From Galdieria partita (Eukaryota > Rhodophyta > Bangiophyceae > Galdieriales > Galdieriaceae): a DNA stretch of 64,000 nt. The translations under genes and the position numbers were made by a program. The stretch's first letter is position 1, and every line of letters begins with the position of its first letter. The DNA is taken from NCBI GenBank assembly GCA_025991245.1, contig BQMJ01000007.1:124001-188000 (forward strand), read 5' to 3'. Below the pieces are notes generated by a model. That model was given only the letters and a program-made list of their open reading frames with translations, made no database searches and was not told the origin of the DNA. Below, piece by piece: positions 11,677 through 25,469 of this stretch.

Positions 11677-14600
11677 TTGAACTATCATCACCAAAGAGGC
11701 ATGAGCAGGAAACAAACAGATAAAGTGACAAACTTGACAACTGCCAAAAGCAGTCGTACAAGTTGGTTTTCAGAGAATACTTTCAAACTTGCTTGTCGTG
11801 CCACTGTGGGATTTTTGTTGCTATCAGTACTGGTGTTTACTCAAAAGTTCTATCACTTGGAATATGGCCCTCTTGCCATTATTATGTTCTTATGTAGCAT
11901 AACCTTTGCAAGTGATCAGTTAGAATTTGGTTTTGTGTCACTAGGTTGTTTGCAAAGTACTGCTTCTCTTCTATTTGGGGCTTCTTTTGGATATATAGCT
12001 GCTTGGTTGTCAGGAACTAGTAACTTGCTTACTATAGCAAGTGCAGCAATAGGAACTGGACTATTCACAGCTTTACATCCTTATCAGAAAACCAGTTTCA
12101 TTACCAGTAATGGCGAAATATATTTCATTTTCAACCTCTTAGATAGTAGAAAGCCTGGAGATGATAATATTTTATGGAATACTTTTTATGAAACAATGAT
12201 AGGAGCCATATTAGCTCACATGAGTGCCTTGTTAGTGTCCATCGTTATTTTCCCAAAGTTTATTCATCAAGAAATATTTCATTCTCTATCCCTTTCATTT
12301 GATCATACAGGAACGGTACTTTCCAAAACAGCTTCATTATTGCTTCATTGTTTTACAGAGGACAATAAGGAGTCTATCTTTTTGGAACGAGATATACAGC
12401 AGCATTGGATTCAAGCAAAAGGCTATTTTGAAAAGACTCAAGCAATGAGAAAATGTCTCCCGTTTGAATGGAATATTCCAACTTGTGCCAATGGAGTATA
12501 TTTGGACTCTTTGATGAACGAATGGCAATCATTTTTGGATACAGTACAAGCACTACAAATACTTGTGGCAAAGGGACAGAGACGTTATAGCGATGAAGTA
12601 TTAAAAGAATGGAAATCTTTTGTGGAATGGCTACAATTCTATTTTGCTTGGATGGCGTCTAAATGTCATCGCTATTCTATTACAATATCAGAAATGCAGA
12701 GTGATAGAATGAAGCTCCTTCAACAACTTCAAGTAGATAATACCAAGGAATGGCAAGGATTATCCAATTCACTTTCAGTTCAATTTCTTCAAATCTATAA
12801 GGAATATTTTCAAGCAGTTTCCAAGAATGAAATAACGAGTCTTTCTATTTTTGATCACGGTCCTCTTATGTATTTTATGGTTATTACAAATAGTTTGAAA
12901 GATCATATGGGATTATTGGATAGACATCTCGATTTACTCATTCGAATGGAGCCTTATTCCATTTGGCATCTTATTCAACTCCAAATATTCTCAACGTTGG
13001 ATGTTCTAGCTTGGCCTTTTTATGGCTGGCTAAAAGTATTCAAAGGAATACCTAAAGGATTTAATGAATGGAAAGCATTGATGAAGAACAACAAATTCCA
13101 ATTCTTCCTTAAGAAATGGTTGGTCAGTTTGAGTATTTTGACATTTTTACTTGCGAGTCCATTTTATGAACAGTTTGAGAATTTCAATGGAGCTTGGTTA
13201 TGGCTATCATATATTTTATATATGCAACCATCCACAGAAGGTACTCTGATGAATGGAATTGCCAATATTCTTGGCGTATTCTTTGCCTGTTTGGCAAGTG
13301 CGTTGATCATGTTGCGTCCTTATACAGCTACCAATGGTTATCTATTAGATGCCTATCTAACTATTGTCACTTTTATGACCGTCTTATTTCTTACGAGTCC
13401 CATTTCAGAGACTTTGTTGACATTCGCCTTTACAGAATATGTTTTAATCCTCTATTATTTCAATCCATATGAATTTCATGAAACTTGGCGTTACTCTGTC
13501 ACTCGCTTCTTACAAATTTTATTGGGTATCACAATGGCTGTATTGATGAATACTTGGATTTTGCCATTTTCTGCTTTAGAGGAAACAAAATCTTGTCTCT
13601 CATCATTGTTGGAGAAAATGGTGACTTTTCATGCAAAGTTGGCCACTTGTGATTACTTTGTCGTTGAGGATGCATGTCATCAACTCCATTTGGATAATAT
13701 GTGGAAAGAGTTTTCGTATATCTCCTCAGTATTGGATTCTATTTGCAATGGTATATTAGAAACGACTGGTGTAAGTGTTGTTTCTACAGATATTTTAACA
13801 GTTGTACGAGTTGAAGAAGATTTGCTATATCGTCTGAAAGCACTTGCTATTGTTTGTCGTGGAGTACCGTTGCTTCAGAATCGTGTTCCCTTTCGTTCCC
13901 ATTTCTTGTCATGTATGAATGACGCTTTATCTGAAGATTGGAACACTTTGTTGGCTTTAACCAAACAATTGACGAGTCTCATAGAGTACAAACTGACACA
14001 TACGGAAACCTTTCGAAGTTCAGAGTTTTTAAAAGATATCACACAACAAGCTCAAAAGAGAATAGCTGATGTTGCTCAGCAAACTACTATGAACGTAATA
14101 CAAGTAGCTACTCGTAGTTGGTTGACTGGATTCGAAAAGTATATGGATGCATTGAGTAACAATTCTCACCATGAGACATCTTCATTATCATCAGAACACA
14201 ATGCAGATGAAGCTCACCATCGAGTTTTTCATTGGCTTTCCTTATTAAGTGTTTCTATCATAGAACAATGGAAGAGACATTTTCCTATACAAGACAAATT
14301 AGAGCAAGCTCAAGATGTGACACTGGATTGGATAACTCCTTCCTTGGCAAATAGATTTGTACAAATACTTGAACGAGGAGAGGAGTTACCGAGAGAGAAT
14401 GATTCTCATCATTGGTTAGAATGGAAGAGAGTATTCCTCGATAGTCGTCATTGTAAGAGAGGAGGATCATTAGGTAGTAGTAGTTCCTTTCGCTGGTTGT
14501 CAAAAGGACAAAGTATGTTATTTCAAAAAATGAAGAAATGGAAAAAGAACAAATGCGGTTTGTCACAAATTCCACAGTTGACTGGAATGGATTATGAGAC

Positions 14601-14884
14601 ATTTCCAATAATAGAGACAACATGGAATGACAGAGTTTTACTTGCTCTCCAACAATGGTAAAAGGGCTCAAGGTATTCTTTATCTTCATTGTATCTATTT
14701 GGAATGGCATTTCCTAAGGGGATCGATTCCTATAGAAGAATACGAAACAATAGAGGAACCATTATATATTCATTATGGGGATGATTACATGGATTGGTTG
14801 GCTAGACTTTATGCTAGTGCATATTTTATGGAAGGTTTGGTTTCATTGGCAATAGAGTTGACTCGATTTTCGTATAGTGTATAA
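11677..14884 (+). CDS. Large FUSC/aromatic acid exporter-like membrane protein
   Basis: Exons 11677-14657 and 14719-14884 (61 bp intron with a GTAAAA donor; splicing replaces a premature stop by the stretch WGSIPIEEYETIEEP); 1048 aa. Two blocks of hydrophobic helices, about residues 35-195 and 475-640, each of roughly five to six spans, are separated by a long helical hydrophilic region and followed by a large cytoplasmic C-terminal part. Two membrane blocks with that spacing resemble the fusaric acid resistance/ALMT/BRE4-like superfamily, which exports organic anions in bacteria, plants and yeast. No substrate can be inferred. The start used is the first ATG (11677); a second in-frame ATG at 11701 (MSRKQTDK) would also do. 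The family call is moderate; membrane topology and coding status are certain. Confidence 0.8.
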
Positions 14885-15131
14885 TAAGTGGCAAGTGTAT
14901 GTGTTATCTCAGATGGACAATATTGAAAGGAATAAAGTTTCTATCACTTGGATGATAAGAATGAATGAGTATACTTGTAAAAGGTCTGATAAAGAGGAAT
15001 AGCTTTGAATGGGCTTTTGAATAGTATATATGTTGATGTATCAATATTTGTATACTTCTTTCTTATAATATTCAACATCACGATTTCCATCATTTTATTC
15101 ATTTTGGATGGCGTAGTCATCATTTTGAGTG

Positions 15132-16289
15132 ATGTCGAAACCGTGTACCTTTTTACGTCTGTTGAAGCAACCTGAACAGTCGCTGGTTGTAGAAGCAACA
15201 AAGCTAAAAGTTTCTGGAGAAGAAAGTAAATTACAAGTGAATCTCACACAGCTGTGGTACTGTTTAAGTCAACAGGACAAATCTCTCACTTTCCAAAGCT
15301 TTCGAAAAGTGGACCCTTTGGTACCCATCGAACCTCTGTTTGCTGTTTGGAATGAAGTGTTATGTATAGTGGTTGGAGATACTCGAGCTCTTTTGTATCC
15401 TGACTCCTTATTACTTTTTTGGACAAATAGTTCATCTTGCCCATTTTTGCTGGCGCACGTAGCACAGCACTTGCCTAAGAATAAAACGTCAGAGTGGGGA
15501 CAAGATACACTACATCATCCGCAAGTTGCCCTTTTAGAAGGCATAGTTAGTGGAATTATACTGTTACTAGAAAAGGAATTGGCGGATTTGGAACCACAGC
15601 TTTTACAATCTCTTGAAGCCTTGCAAACTGCGTACGATTATGACCAGCTTGGTATTTTACGAACGTCCTCTAAAGACTTGGAAATATTGATGAAGAAATG
15701 TGATAACTTTTACACCGAATTGGAAAGTGTTCTCCAAGATAGCCATTTGCGGTTTTGGATAACTCATCACGCTCAACAGGAAGTCAATGATAGTTTTGAT
15801 GTTGACATATTGGAACAATTGGAAGCTTTATTGGAACCTTATCTTCAGGTAAGGACAAACGATGTATCACTAAAGGCAGAAGACAGATGACTAACGAGCA
15901 AATAGAATATTCGGATGATACGTACTCGATGTGCACATCTTGACAAGGCTTGTGTCGATGTTGATCAAGCAATGATGCTGAACTTTGACTTGGTTCGCAA
16001 TCGTTTTCTTGGTTTTGATTTGTTAGGGACACTTCTATCGTGTGTCATTACATTTGTATCTGTTGTAAGTATATTATCAAAGTTTGTGGATAATATTCAA
16101 AGTTGTGTTATTGTGGATATGTGACAGTTTGTGGGATATTTTGGTTTCAATTTGGATATTCCTATCTATAGTGCTAGTAAGGGTAGTCAGTACTATTGGT
16201 ATGCAATAGTTTCCATTTCTTGTATAGTCATTGTTATTTCTTCATTTGTTTTGGTTCGTTGGATGAGAAAAAGTGGTTTGGGTATTTGA
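15132..16289 (+). CDS. CorA/MRS2-like Mg2+ transporter with GFN in place of GMN
   Basis: Exons 15132-15848, 15906-16064 and 16128-16289; 345 aa. The N-terminal half is soluble and helical (acidic helices around residues 130-235). Two C-terminal membrane spans follow, as in CorA/MRS2/ALR channels, which form pentamers that pass Mg2+. In the family the first span ends in a nearly invariant Gly-Met-Asn; here the sequence is VGYFGFNLDIP, so Met is replaced by Phe. The second span (WYAIVSISCIVIVISSFVL) and a basic tail are normal. The downstream neighbour is a paralogue with the same intron layout: both have a middle exon of exactly 53 codons bounded by phase-0 introns. Function as a Mg channel is doubtful given the motif change. 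Alternatives are a channel of altered selectivity or a regulatory partner of the paralogue. Confidence 0.8.
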
Positions 16290-16319
16290 AAGTGTTTCTA
16301 GTGACAAAGAGAAGTCTTT

Positions 16320-17553
16320 ATGTTGAAACGCAGTAAATACATGGAACGACAAGCTGTCAATTGTATACTTAGTCAACCCTTTGATTTATTCAACTTTGGA
16401 CCCAAAGGTGACTGTTCATCCATTCAAGCTTCAAAGGAAGACCTCTGTGAACTTATTTTCAATGCACCAACGCTGCCGTTGCATTCCAAAGGCTCTGTTT
16501 CTTCCAAAGATTCCAAGTTGACGGTTAGCCAAATTTTACGTATATTGCGTCCTTCTTTACCCGAATTGTGTGATACAACATTCTTTCAGTGCTTCTCTCA
16601 GTGCCTCTTGTTGACTAGGAAGGACCACTTCTTTGCCATCATACTGAGAGACCGATTATTGTTGTTCGTTCATAACGCCCATTCCAGTGTTTCGAGTATT
16701 TTACAAGAGGCGTTACAATATTTGTTATATTCAGACGAAAGGCACTCAGAAACTTGTAGTTTTTGCTGGATAGCACTTTCCTCTCTTATTGTTTGTTATG
16801 CGGAAGATTTGAAGAGAGTGTTTGAAGATTTGCACGAACAGAATACTGAGTTGTTACAGCGAGTCAAATGTGTATCTGATTTTATCAACTACAAAGATAT
16901 TGTATTGCAACGACAAAGTTTGCAAAGTCTACTGATAGAATTGGAAGATTTTGAACAAATATTATTGCATATTCTTTCGTTGCAGATGCTGCATTCTGTA
17001 AAAGTTTCCAATCCCGTTGCATCTCCAATACATGCCATTTTAAGAGTAAGTCATAAAGAAACATCTCACCTTCTCTGACAGAATATGTATAGATTATGGA
17101 TCAAATGGCATCTCGTATTCATCAAAGGGTGGAAGTTTCCAACCAAACAGAACATTGGCTCATGATGGAGTCCGATGCGGTTCAGTCTCAATTGTTATCT
17201 TTTGATGTTCCGCTAACTTTCTCAGCTGCTTGCTTTTTATTGTGCTTTCTTGTGAGTTTCAACCAACTATAGACATGATTGCTAACTAGATTCAGTTTTT
17301 TGCCTTTACAGGAATGAATACGGGTATTCCTATCTACCACTCTTCACATGCTATCGATTATTGGTTAGGAATGATACTCATCGTTGTGGTTTTTCTTAGT
17401 TGTTATGGTTGGATGATGACAAAATGGCTTCGACGTAGTGGTCCTAAACTATCTCCTGGACAAGTTCCTCATCATCATCCTGTGGAAGATACCGTGTTGT
17501 TTTCTCAAGTTTCTTCAGGAAGAATATCCTTTTTAAATACTTTGACCCAATAG
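16320..17553 (+). CDS. CorA/MRS2-like Mg2+ transporter with intact GMN motif
   Basis: Exons 16320-17045, 17093-17251 and 17296-17553; introns 47 and 44 bp; 380 aa. The soluble N-terminal domain is helical. The first span runs through FSAACFLLCFLFFAF and ends in TGMNTGIP, the Gly-Met-Asn signature of the CorA/MRS2 selectivity filter. A second span (YWLGMILIVVVFLSCYGW) and a cytoplasmic tail follow. It lies 30 bp after its tandem paralogue, and both share two intron positions and a 53-codon middle exon. This indicates a local duplication after the introns were in place. Membrane location (plasma membrane, vacuole or mitochondrion) cannot be read from the sequence; no clear targeting peptide is visible (start MLKRSKYMERQ). 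Confidence 0.85.
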
Positions 17554-17582
17554 CACAAGATATTTTATCTAAAACGTTGCAA

Positions 17583-18117
17583 CTATCTATTCTTTGTGAA
17601 ATAGACTTGTTTTGCCACTTGTTGAAAACACCAAGTGCTACATATGGAAAAAAAGAAACAAGTCGTTATACATACTGGATGGATTGTAGCAGCCAATAAC
17701 AAACTTGTCAATAAACAAACACAAACTATACAACATAACATAAAAGTATGTTATCCATAACCAACCAACCTTCTCCATATCCTGCCACTCGTTGTAAATC
17801 AAGGCAGTCTTCCAAGTTGCAAACGGTCATCAAACAAAAAGAATAGAAGAGAGCACACAAAGCTCCTTAGTCAAAAATGAGCATTTTGAATGGCGTATTC
17901 AATATACTCACCTCCCAATATAGTTCTCGTGGGAGAAGAACGGAAAAACTCCCAACCCAGTTGAGCGATAGAAAATAACAAAATACTTACAAGAAAGGAA
18001 AAGAAACAAGAAAAACCAGGTCCAGCTATATGTTTATCTTTACAACTCGATCTTAGTTCGATACATACATACATACATATATAGATAGATAGATAGATAC
18101 TAACCTGCTCTTTGCAT
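17583..18117 (-). CDS. KRTCAP2: KRTCAP2-like subunit of the oligosaccharyltransferase complex
   Basis: A four-exon gene whose pieces are each too short to stand out: 18117-18105, 18025-17912, 17865-17770, 17725-17583; 121 aa. Spliced, it aligns by eye with human KRTCAP2 (136 aa) along its length: SFLVSILLFSIAQL with the first span, RTILGGALCALF with the IQGGLLGSGLF stretch, TVCNLEDC with TAFNNLENL, and IHPVCITTCFFFS with IHRVCVTTCFIFS. KRTCAP2 (KCP2) is a small multi-span ER protein that helps couple oligosaccharyltransferase to the translocon. Introns are 79, 46 and 42 bp; the first holds a CATA/GATA microsatellite. Phases match at every junction. The 13-nt first exon (Met-Gln-Arg-Ala) is the least certain element. 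The gene starts 39 bp from the divergent SDR gene and ends 29 bp from the Mg transporter gene. Confidence 0.82.
18060..18101. repeat. CATA/GATA tetranucleotide microsatellite
   Basis: Adjacent runs of CATA (about four units) and GATA/TAGA (about four units), joined by a short TATATA. It lies inside the first intron of the KRTCAP2-like gene and immediately upstream of the divergent SDR gene, so its length may vary between strains without touching coding sequence. Confidence 0.85.
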
Positions 18118-18156
18118 CGTAATACGATTAGCTATTATTATTGTGATTGGAGGCTC

Positions 18157-18921
18157 ATGGAACAATGGAAAGGGCGTACTGCACTGATTACTGGAGCAAC
18201 AGCAGGCATAGGCAGACAAGTATGTGAACAGTTGATTGGATATGGAATTCCAGTGGTTGGAATAGGGAGAAGAAAAGAAAAGTTGGACATACTTGCGTCT
18301 TCTTTAAGACAAGTCCATCCACATAGCGCAGAGTTGTTTTTAGGAATCTCCATGGACATTCGTTCGGAACAAGCAATCAAACAAGCAATGAAACAAATCA
18401 ATGAGTGGAATGGTAACAAAGGAGTAGATATTCTAGTCAATTCAGCAGGAGTTGGTTATTCTTCCAAGTTGACGGATGGAGACACGGAGTCTTGGGTAGA
18501 AATGTGGGAAACCAATGTATTGGCATTGTCTATGGTTACTAGAGAAGTTATTCAAGATATGAAAAGGAGGAGTGTTGATGATGGTATTATTATGCACGTA
18601 AGTTCCATGGCAGCTCACCGTCCTATTGCCTTGTCTTTCTATTCTGCTACGAAAGCAGCAGTGAAAATGTTGGGAGATTGTCTTCGTCAGGAGTTGAGAC
18701 AAGCCAATTCCAATATTCGAGTTGCTATGGTGAGTCCTGGACATGTAGAAACAGAATTTTATATACACGTGGGAGGTGAAGAGTTTGCTAATAATTTGTA
18801 TCGATCCATGAAGTGTTTAGAACCAAAAGATGTTGCAGATAGCATTGTTTACATATTATCTTGTCCTCGTTCAGTGGATATTCATGATATATGGATGAGG
18901 CCTCGAGATATGAAATTCTAA
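18157..18921 (+). CDS. Short-chain dehydrogenase/reductase, DHRS11-like
   Basis: Intronless, 254 aa, the usual length of a classical SDR. The cofactor motif TGATAGIG lies at about residues 11-18, NSAGVG near 92-97, a catalytic Ser in HVSSMAA, and the YxxxK active site as FYSATKAAV. An Arg pair after the second strand (GRRKEK) suggests NADP(H). The C-terminal stretch VDIHDIWMRPRDMKF resembles DHRS11/farnesol dehydrogenase-like and YdfG-type reductases. The substrate is unknown. ATG at 18157 is chosen because the frame has no earlier ATG; it starts MEQWKGRTALITG with no targeting peptide, so cytosolic. Its stop codon overlaps the stop codon of the convergent phosphofructokinase gene. Confidence 0.9.
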   Translation: MEQWKGRTALITGATAGIGRQVCEQLIGYGIPVVGIGRRKEKLDILASSLRQVHPHSAELFLGISMDIRSEQAIKQAMKQINEWNGNKGVDILVNSAGVGYSSKLTDGDTESWVEMWETNVLALSMVTREVIQDMKRRSVDDGIIMHVSSMAAHRPIALSFYSATKAAVKMLGDCLRQELRQANSNIRVAMVSPGHVETEFYIHVGGEEFANNLYRSMKCLEPKDVADSIVYILSCPRSVDIHDIWMRPRDMKF

Positions 18922-20585
18922 GGAGTTTCTCCTGGAAATCCTTTATCCACTGTTTTCATAGTTTGTAAGGATTCTTCTCCTTCTCGAGAATAAAGACAGG
19001 GCCCTTGGAAGCCTTTTGGAATATCTTTTGGAGAAAAATCAGGTTGTCCAGTTGAATTGACCAATCTTGACCACATACGGTCTCTCAAGTCTACTTGCTT
19101 TTGTGCAGTTACTATTTCAGTCATCGGAATGTATGCATGTCTTCCATTGATAGGGCCAACCGTAAATCCTGTATATCCTGCAAAAGAGCCGTGAACTGCA
19201 GAATGAGCCAATAGTGTACAATAAATATTATCCGATGCATTACTAGCAACTGCTCTAATCATATAAGTTGGATCGATATATTTCATACTGACTTCCATTC
19301 CTTGCTTCTTCAACGTGGATTCTATCTCTTGATATAAAAAGTGTCCAATATCTCCCAGTTTCTTATTTCCTGAAGCATCCAATTGATCAACCCAACTATC
19401 GTTACGAACATATTCTTGACCAGCACCTTCTGCAACTACCAATACCATTTTACCTCTTTCTAGTAAACATTTGTGAACATATTCAATCAAACCACCTCTT
19501 CCATGAATCACAAAAGGTACTTCAGGTATAAGACAACAATCCTAAAACATATCAAAATAGACATCTCATCCATATGAAAAACTTACCACTTCTCTACTAG
19601 ATAAAGAAGCATATAACGCAATAAATCCACTATTTCTTCCCATCAACTTGACTATCCCAATTCCATTAGGAAAACAAGAGACTTCAGTATGTGCTGCATC
19701 AATTGCTTTGGAAGCTTCCTGTACAGCAGTATCAAAACCAAAAGACTTGTCAATAATAGGAATATCGTTATCTATTGTTTTAGGAATACTCGCTACGGTA
19801 ACTTGTAACTTCCTTCTTCTGCATTCCTCACTCAATGCTGCAGCGCCTCGAATAGTACCATCTCCTCCAATCACATAAACCTGATTGATTCCATTTTGTA
19901 CGATGGAATCCACAATCTTATTCAAGTCAAAACCACCTCGTGAAGAACCTAATACTGTTCCACCCATCTTGTGAATGTTATCAACTTTTTCAGTTGTCAG
20001 ATGGATCCATTCTTTGCTATAGAAGCCTCGGTATCCTTGTAAAACTCCAAAAATATCAACAACACCATATTGGTAGCTCAGACACTCCGTCAGTTCCCTA
20101 ATCACCGTATTGAGACCTGGACAAAGACCTCCACAAGTAACAATAGCTGCCTTTACTTTCTTTGGTGCAAATACAACTCTTTCTCTTGGACCAGCACGAG
20201 GATACATGACGAGTCTTGGTGGTTCATTCTTATTCCATACAATTCTGTTGATTACTCCATCTTGTTCTGAAATAAAGTTCATGTTCAGTGGTCGATAGCT
20301 GGTTGCGTTTTCCAAAAGAAAAGGATGCGGAAAACTTTGTAATTGTGTCAAGAAAAGACTCAGATGAGGAACTGGTGCGGTTGTATAAGAAATCGATATA
20401 TTGCGAGGTTCCTGATTATGAGTTGCTGTCATAGTGACCCAATACCATAACTTTGGGTAGCATAGTCTTGTACATTTTACTCTAGTTGGACACTTGCCAA
20501 TACTATCATTACTTAGGAGTGCCTTGGAATGTGAAGAAAAAGTGAAAGAGTTACAATAGGCAAGTTGGTAAGAAACGTTCATCAT
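18918..20585 (-). CDS. PFK: ATP-dependent 6-phosphofructokinase, plant type
   Basis: Phosphorylates fructose 6-phosphate in glycolysis. Exons 20585-19587 and 19541-18918, with a 45 bp intron starting GTAAG; 540 aa. Key motifs: GGLCPGLNTVIRE, GGTVLGSSRGG, VIGGDGTIRGA, the active-site loop IPKTIDNDIP, KSFGFDTAV and MGRNSGFIA. GGDGT together with KTIDND is the pattern of plant ATP-PFKs; pyrophosphate-dependent enzymes normally have GGDD. ATP use is therefore inferred. About 115 residues precede the core. The first 50 or so (MMNVSYQLAYCNSF, Ser/Thr- and Arg-rich further on) could be a transit peptide, but a start at the later Met (MTATHNQEPRN) would give a cytosolic form; the sequence does not decide. 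Confidence 0.92.
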
Positions 20586-20648
20586 TCGTTCATTCCCCTC
20601 ATTCAATCACACAACTTGTCTCGACGACGACTCTTTTATTCTTGTGAA

Positions 20649-21059
20649 CTACTTTTCAATATCCAGTTGCTCACTGCACCACTTGGAGAATCCACCATCT
20701 ACATCAGCCACTTGAGAATATCCAGCCTCTTTCAAGGCCTTTGCTGCCATGGAAGAACGTCGTCCACTTTGACAAGAAATAAGAATTTTGTCACTAGGTT
20801 GGAAGACTTTTCGAACTTCCGAAAGAAATGAACTATTGGGCTTCATTTCTCCTCCTTCTTTAATCATATACGGGATGCAGCGACTGCCACTGGGATGTCC
20901 TTCTGTATAAATAAACACAACAATGAAACACTATCAACCTCTTAAAGAATACATATACTTACGATTATATTCCTCTGTGGTTCTAACGTCCAAAAACTTC
21001 CAACCTTCTTTTTGAACACGCTTTTGTGCTTCTTTAGGTGGGACAACTTCTACAGACAT
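20649..21059 (-). CDS. Single-domain rhodanese-like protein
   Basis: Exons 21059-20963 and 20902-20649, 60 bp intron with a GTAAGT donor; 116 aa. One rhodanese fold: FLDVRTTEEYN near residue 25, GHPSGSRCIPY, then the active-site loop CQSGRRSSMAA with the catalytic Cys and final DVDGGFSKW. It matches plant STR-type and bacterial GlpE/PspE-like single-domain sulfurtransferases, which move sulfane sulfur or act as redox or binding modules. No transit peptide is visible (start MSVEVVPPKEAQ). The physiological acceptor is unknown. It is divergent from spermidine synthase across a 372 bp region with a TATA-like element and a CT run. Confidence 0.9.
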
Positions 21060-21370
21060 AATAATAACAATAATCAATCAAATTCTAAAAGAGAGAAATA
21101 TTCCATTTCCAAATCACGTGCTCTCATCTTTCCATTTTCCATACAACAGCCAACCATTTATTTCCATACAGTAATCATAAACAACTCAATAACTCAACTC
21201 TGGTCACTCATCTATTGTCATCTTTTCCTGAAACTCCTTTCCTCCTGCAGTAGATTCTTGGACAAGCCTATACACATTATGCTCTGTTGTTGAAATACAA
21301 ACTTGAAATAGGAATAGAAATCGGACTCGTCCGAAACATTATTTACAAAGACTGTTTAGAGAAAACATTG

Positions 21371-21403
21371 TATAAATAGCTAGTCTCTCTCTCTCTCTCT
21401 TTC
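21371..21403 (+). promoter_or_regulatory. TATA-like element and CT run upstream of spermidine synthase
   Basis: TATAAATAG at 21371-21379 lies about 55 bp before the ATG at 21432. It is followed by a (TC)n run at about 21384-21401, a pyrimidine-rich initiator-like stretch. Position and order fit a core promoter on the plus strand; functional status is inferred. Confidence 0.4.
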
Positions 21404-21431
21404 ATTCCAATCCAACAAAAGTGCATCGTAT

Positions 21432-22574
<1,143 letters not shown>

Positions 22575-22754
22575 TTGTTGTTCTATGAGTAGTATGGCAA
22601 CTATCCATCATTAAAAGTATCTTTCTTTATCCAAATGGCTTATGAGAACGCAACATAATGAATAGCAGAACAGTTCAGTTTATTATTGTACAGTTTACCA
22701 CAAACGGAATCCATACGTAGGATATGCTATCCTTATCAAACAGATCAAAACGTA

Positions 22755-23578
22755 TCAGAAAACTGGGACTAAAAGGCTCCTGCCACTGGGAAATCCTGAT
22801 ACAATTAATAAAGCAGGCCAATTCCTTTCCCCCACAGACTCTGATAAGCCATACATGTGACAAAAATCGGCCAACAGTACACACGCTACTCCACTTCCTT
22901 CAACAACACAAATACTTGCTTCAGGGTCCTCACAAAGTAACGTCTGTAAAACATATGCAACGATATTGCATGGTTTACTCTTATCCACATAGGAAAAACA
23001 AAACGCATTCAGTAGCTTCGATTTATCTGAAGTTACTGAGAAATGATGACATTGAATATTCAACGACGCCAAATGAGTACCGTCATAACTAGCAAGCAAT
23101 TCAACTATGTTTCTGGAAAAGATATTTACGTCAATCAGTTGGCAAAGAAAAGTAGTAGAACCTTGACAAAGTTGTAGCAAATTCACCAAGTGTGAAGTCA
23201 ACTGAAGTCTTTCTAAAACTTGATTTCGAAGGAAAAGGTGATTTTCTCCTCTTGAAATATGTTGAATTACTTTCAGAATATTCTCGTTGGTCAGACCTGT
23301 GCCAACACTCTGTACAACCTTTGGTTTTTTCATCCACTCACCACATTCTTGCGCTACCACTAAAGAGTCATCTTCAATCAATTCTCTCTTTACAACAGGA
23401 TTGGAATTCCATGGAGACACAGGGAAAGGTTCACTAGAACACCTCTTACGTAGAACAGCATGTGGCATGATTCTTCAACAGCCCTCAAATTCATTCCACT
23501 CTCTGCAATCTCTGCAAAAGGGATGAGCAAAGGCGGATCGACGGCATGCGCGCCATTTCTTTTGAAGAAAAAATCCAT
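22755..23578 (-). CDS. Protein of unknown function, two exons
   Basis: Not recognised. Preferred model: exons 23578-23450 and 23387-22755 (62 bp intron, GTAAGA donor, phase 0), 253 aa, starting MDFFFKRNGAHAVDPPLL. A rival model starts at the ATG at 23468, inside that intron, and reads through. The rest is a mixed helical, leucine-rich soluble sequence (LERLQLTSHLVNLLQLCQG, then SICVVEGSGVACVLLADF) without membrane spans or metal sites. The C-terminal part has alternating hydrophobic strands and could be an alpha/beta fold. It ends 180 bp from the convergent spermidine synthase. A structure-based search is the obvious route to an identity. Confidence 0.6.
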
Positions 23579-23683
23579 TCCTTGGATTTCCAAATAGAAT
23601 TCCAATTTTGTTCAAGCAGCATTTATACTTTCACAGTTGTTTTGGAATTGGAAGATATTGAGAGCACAAACAAAATGACTTTA

Positions 23684-25363
<1,680 letters not shown>

Positions 25364-25469
25364 CTAAACTTGCCAACTGAATGTACTAGAGAAGAAAACT
25401 TGAGTTTTGAGATACGCTTTGGAGAAATTGCAGTTTCAATTCGTTTTAGAGAAAAAGATTTGGAGCAGT

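Noticed and set aside
14285-14710. 141-codon minus-strand frame
   Set aside because: Lies wholly antisense to the FUSC-like gene, which is open and protein-like across it.
18918-20585. Pyrophosphate-dependent phosphofructokinase
   Set aside because: The nucleotide loop is GGDGT, not GGDD; together with KTIDND this is the plant ATP-dependent pattern.
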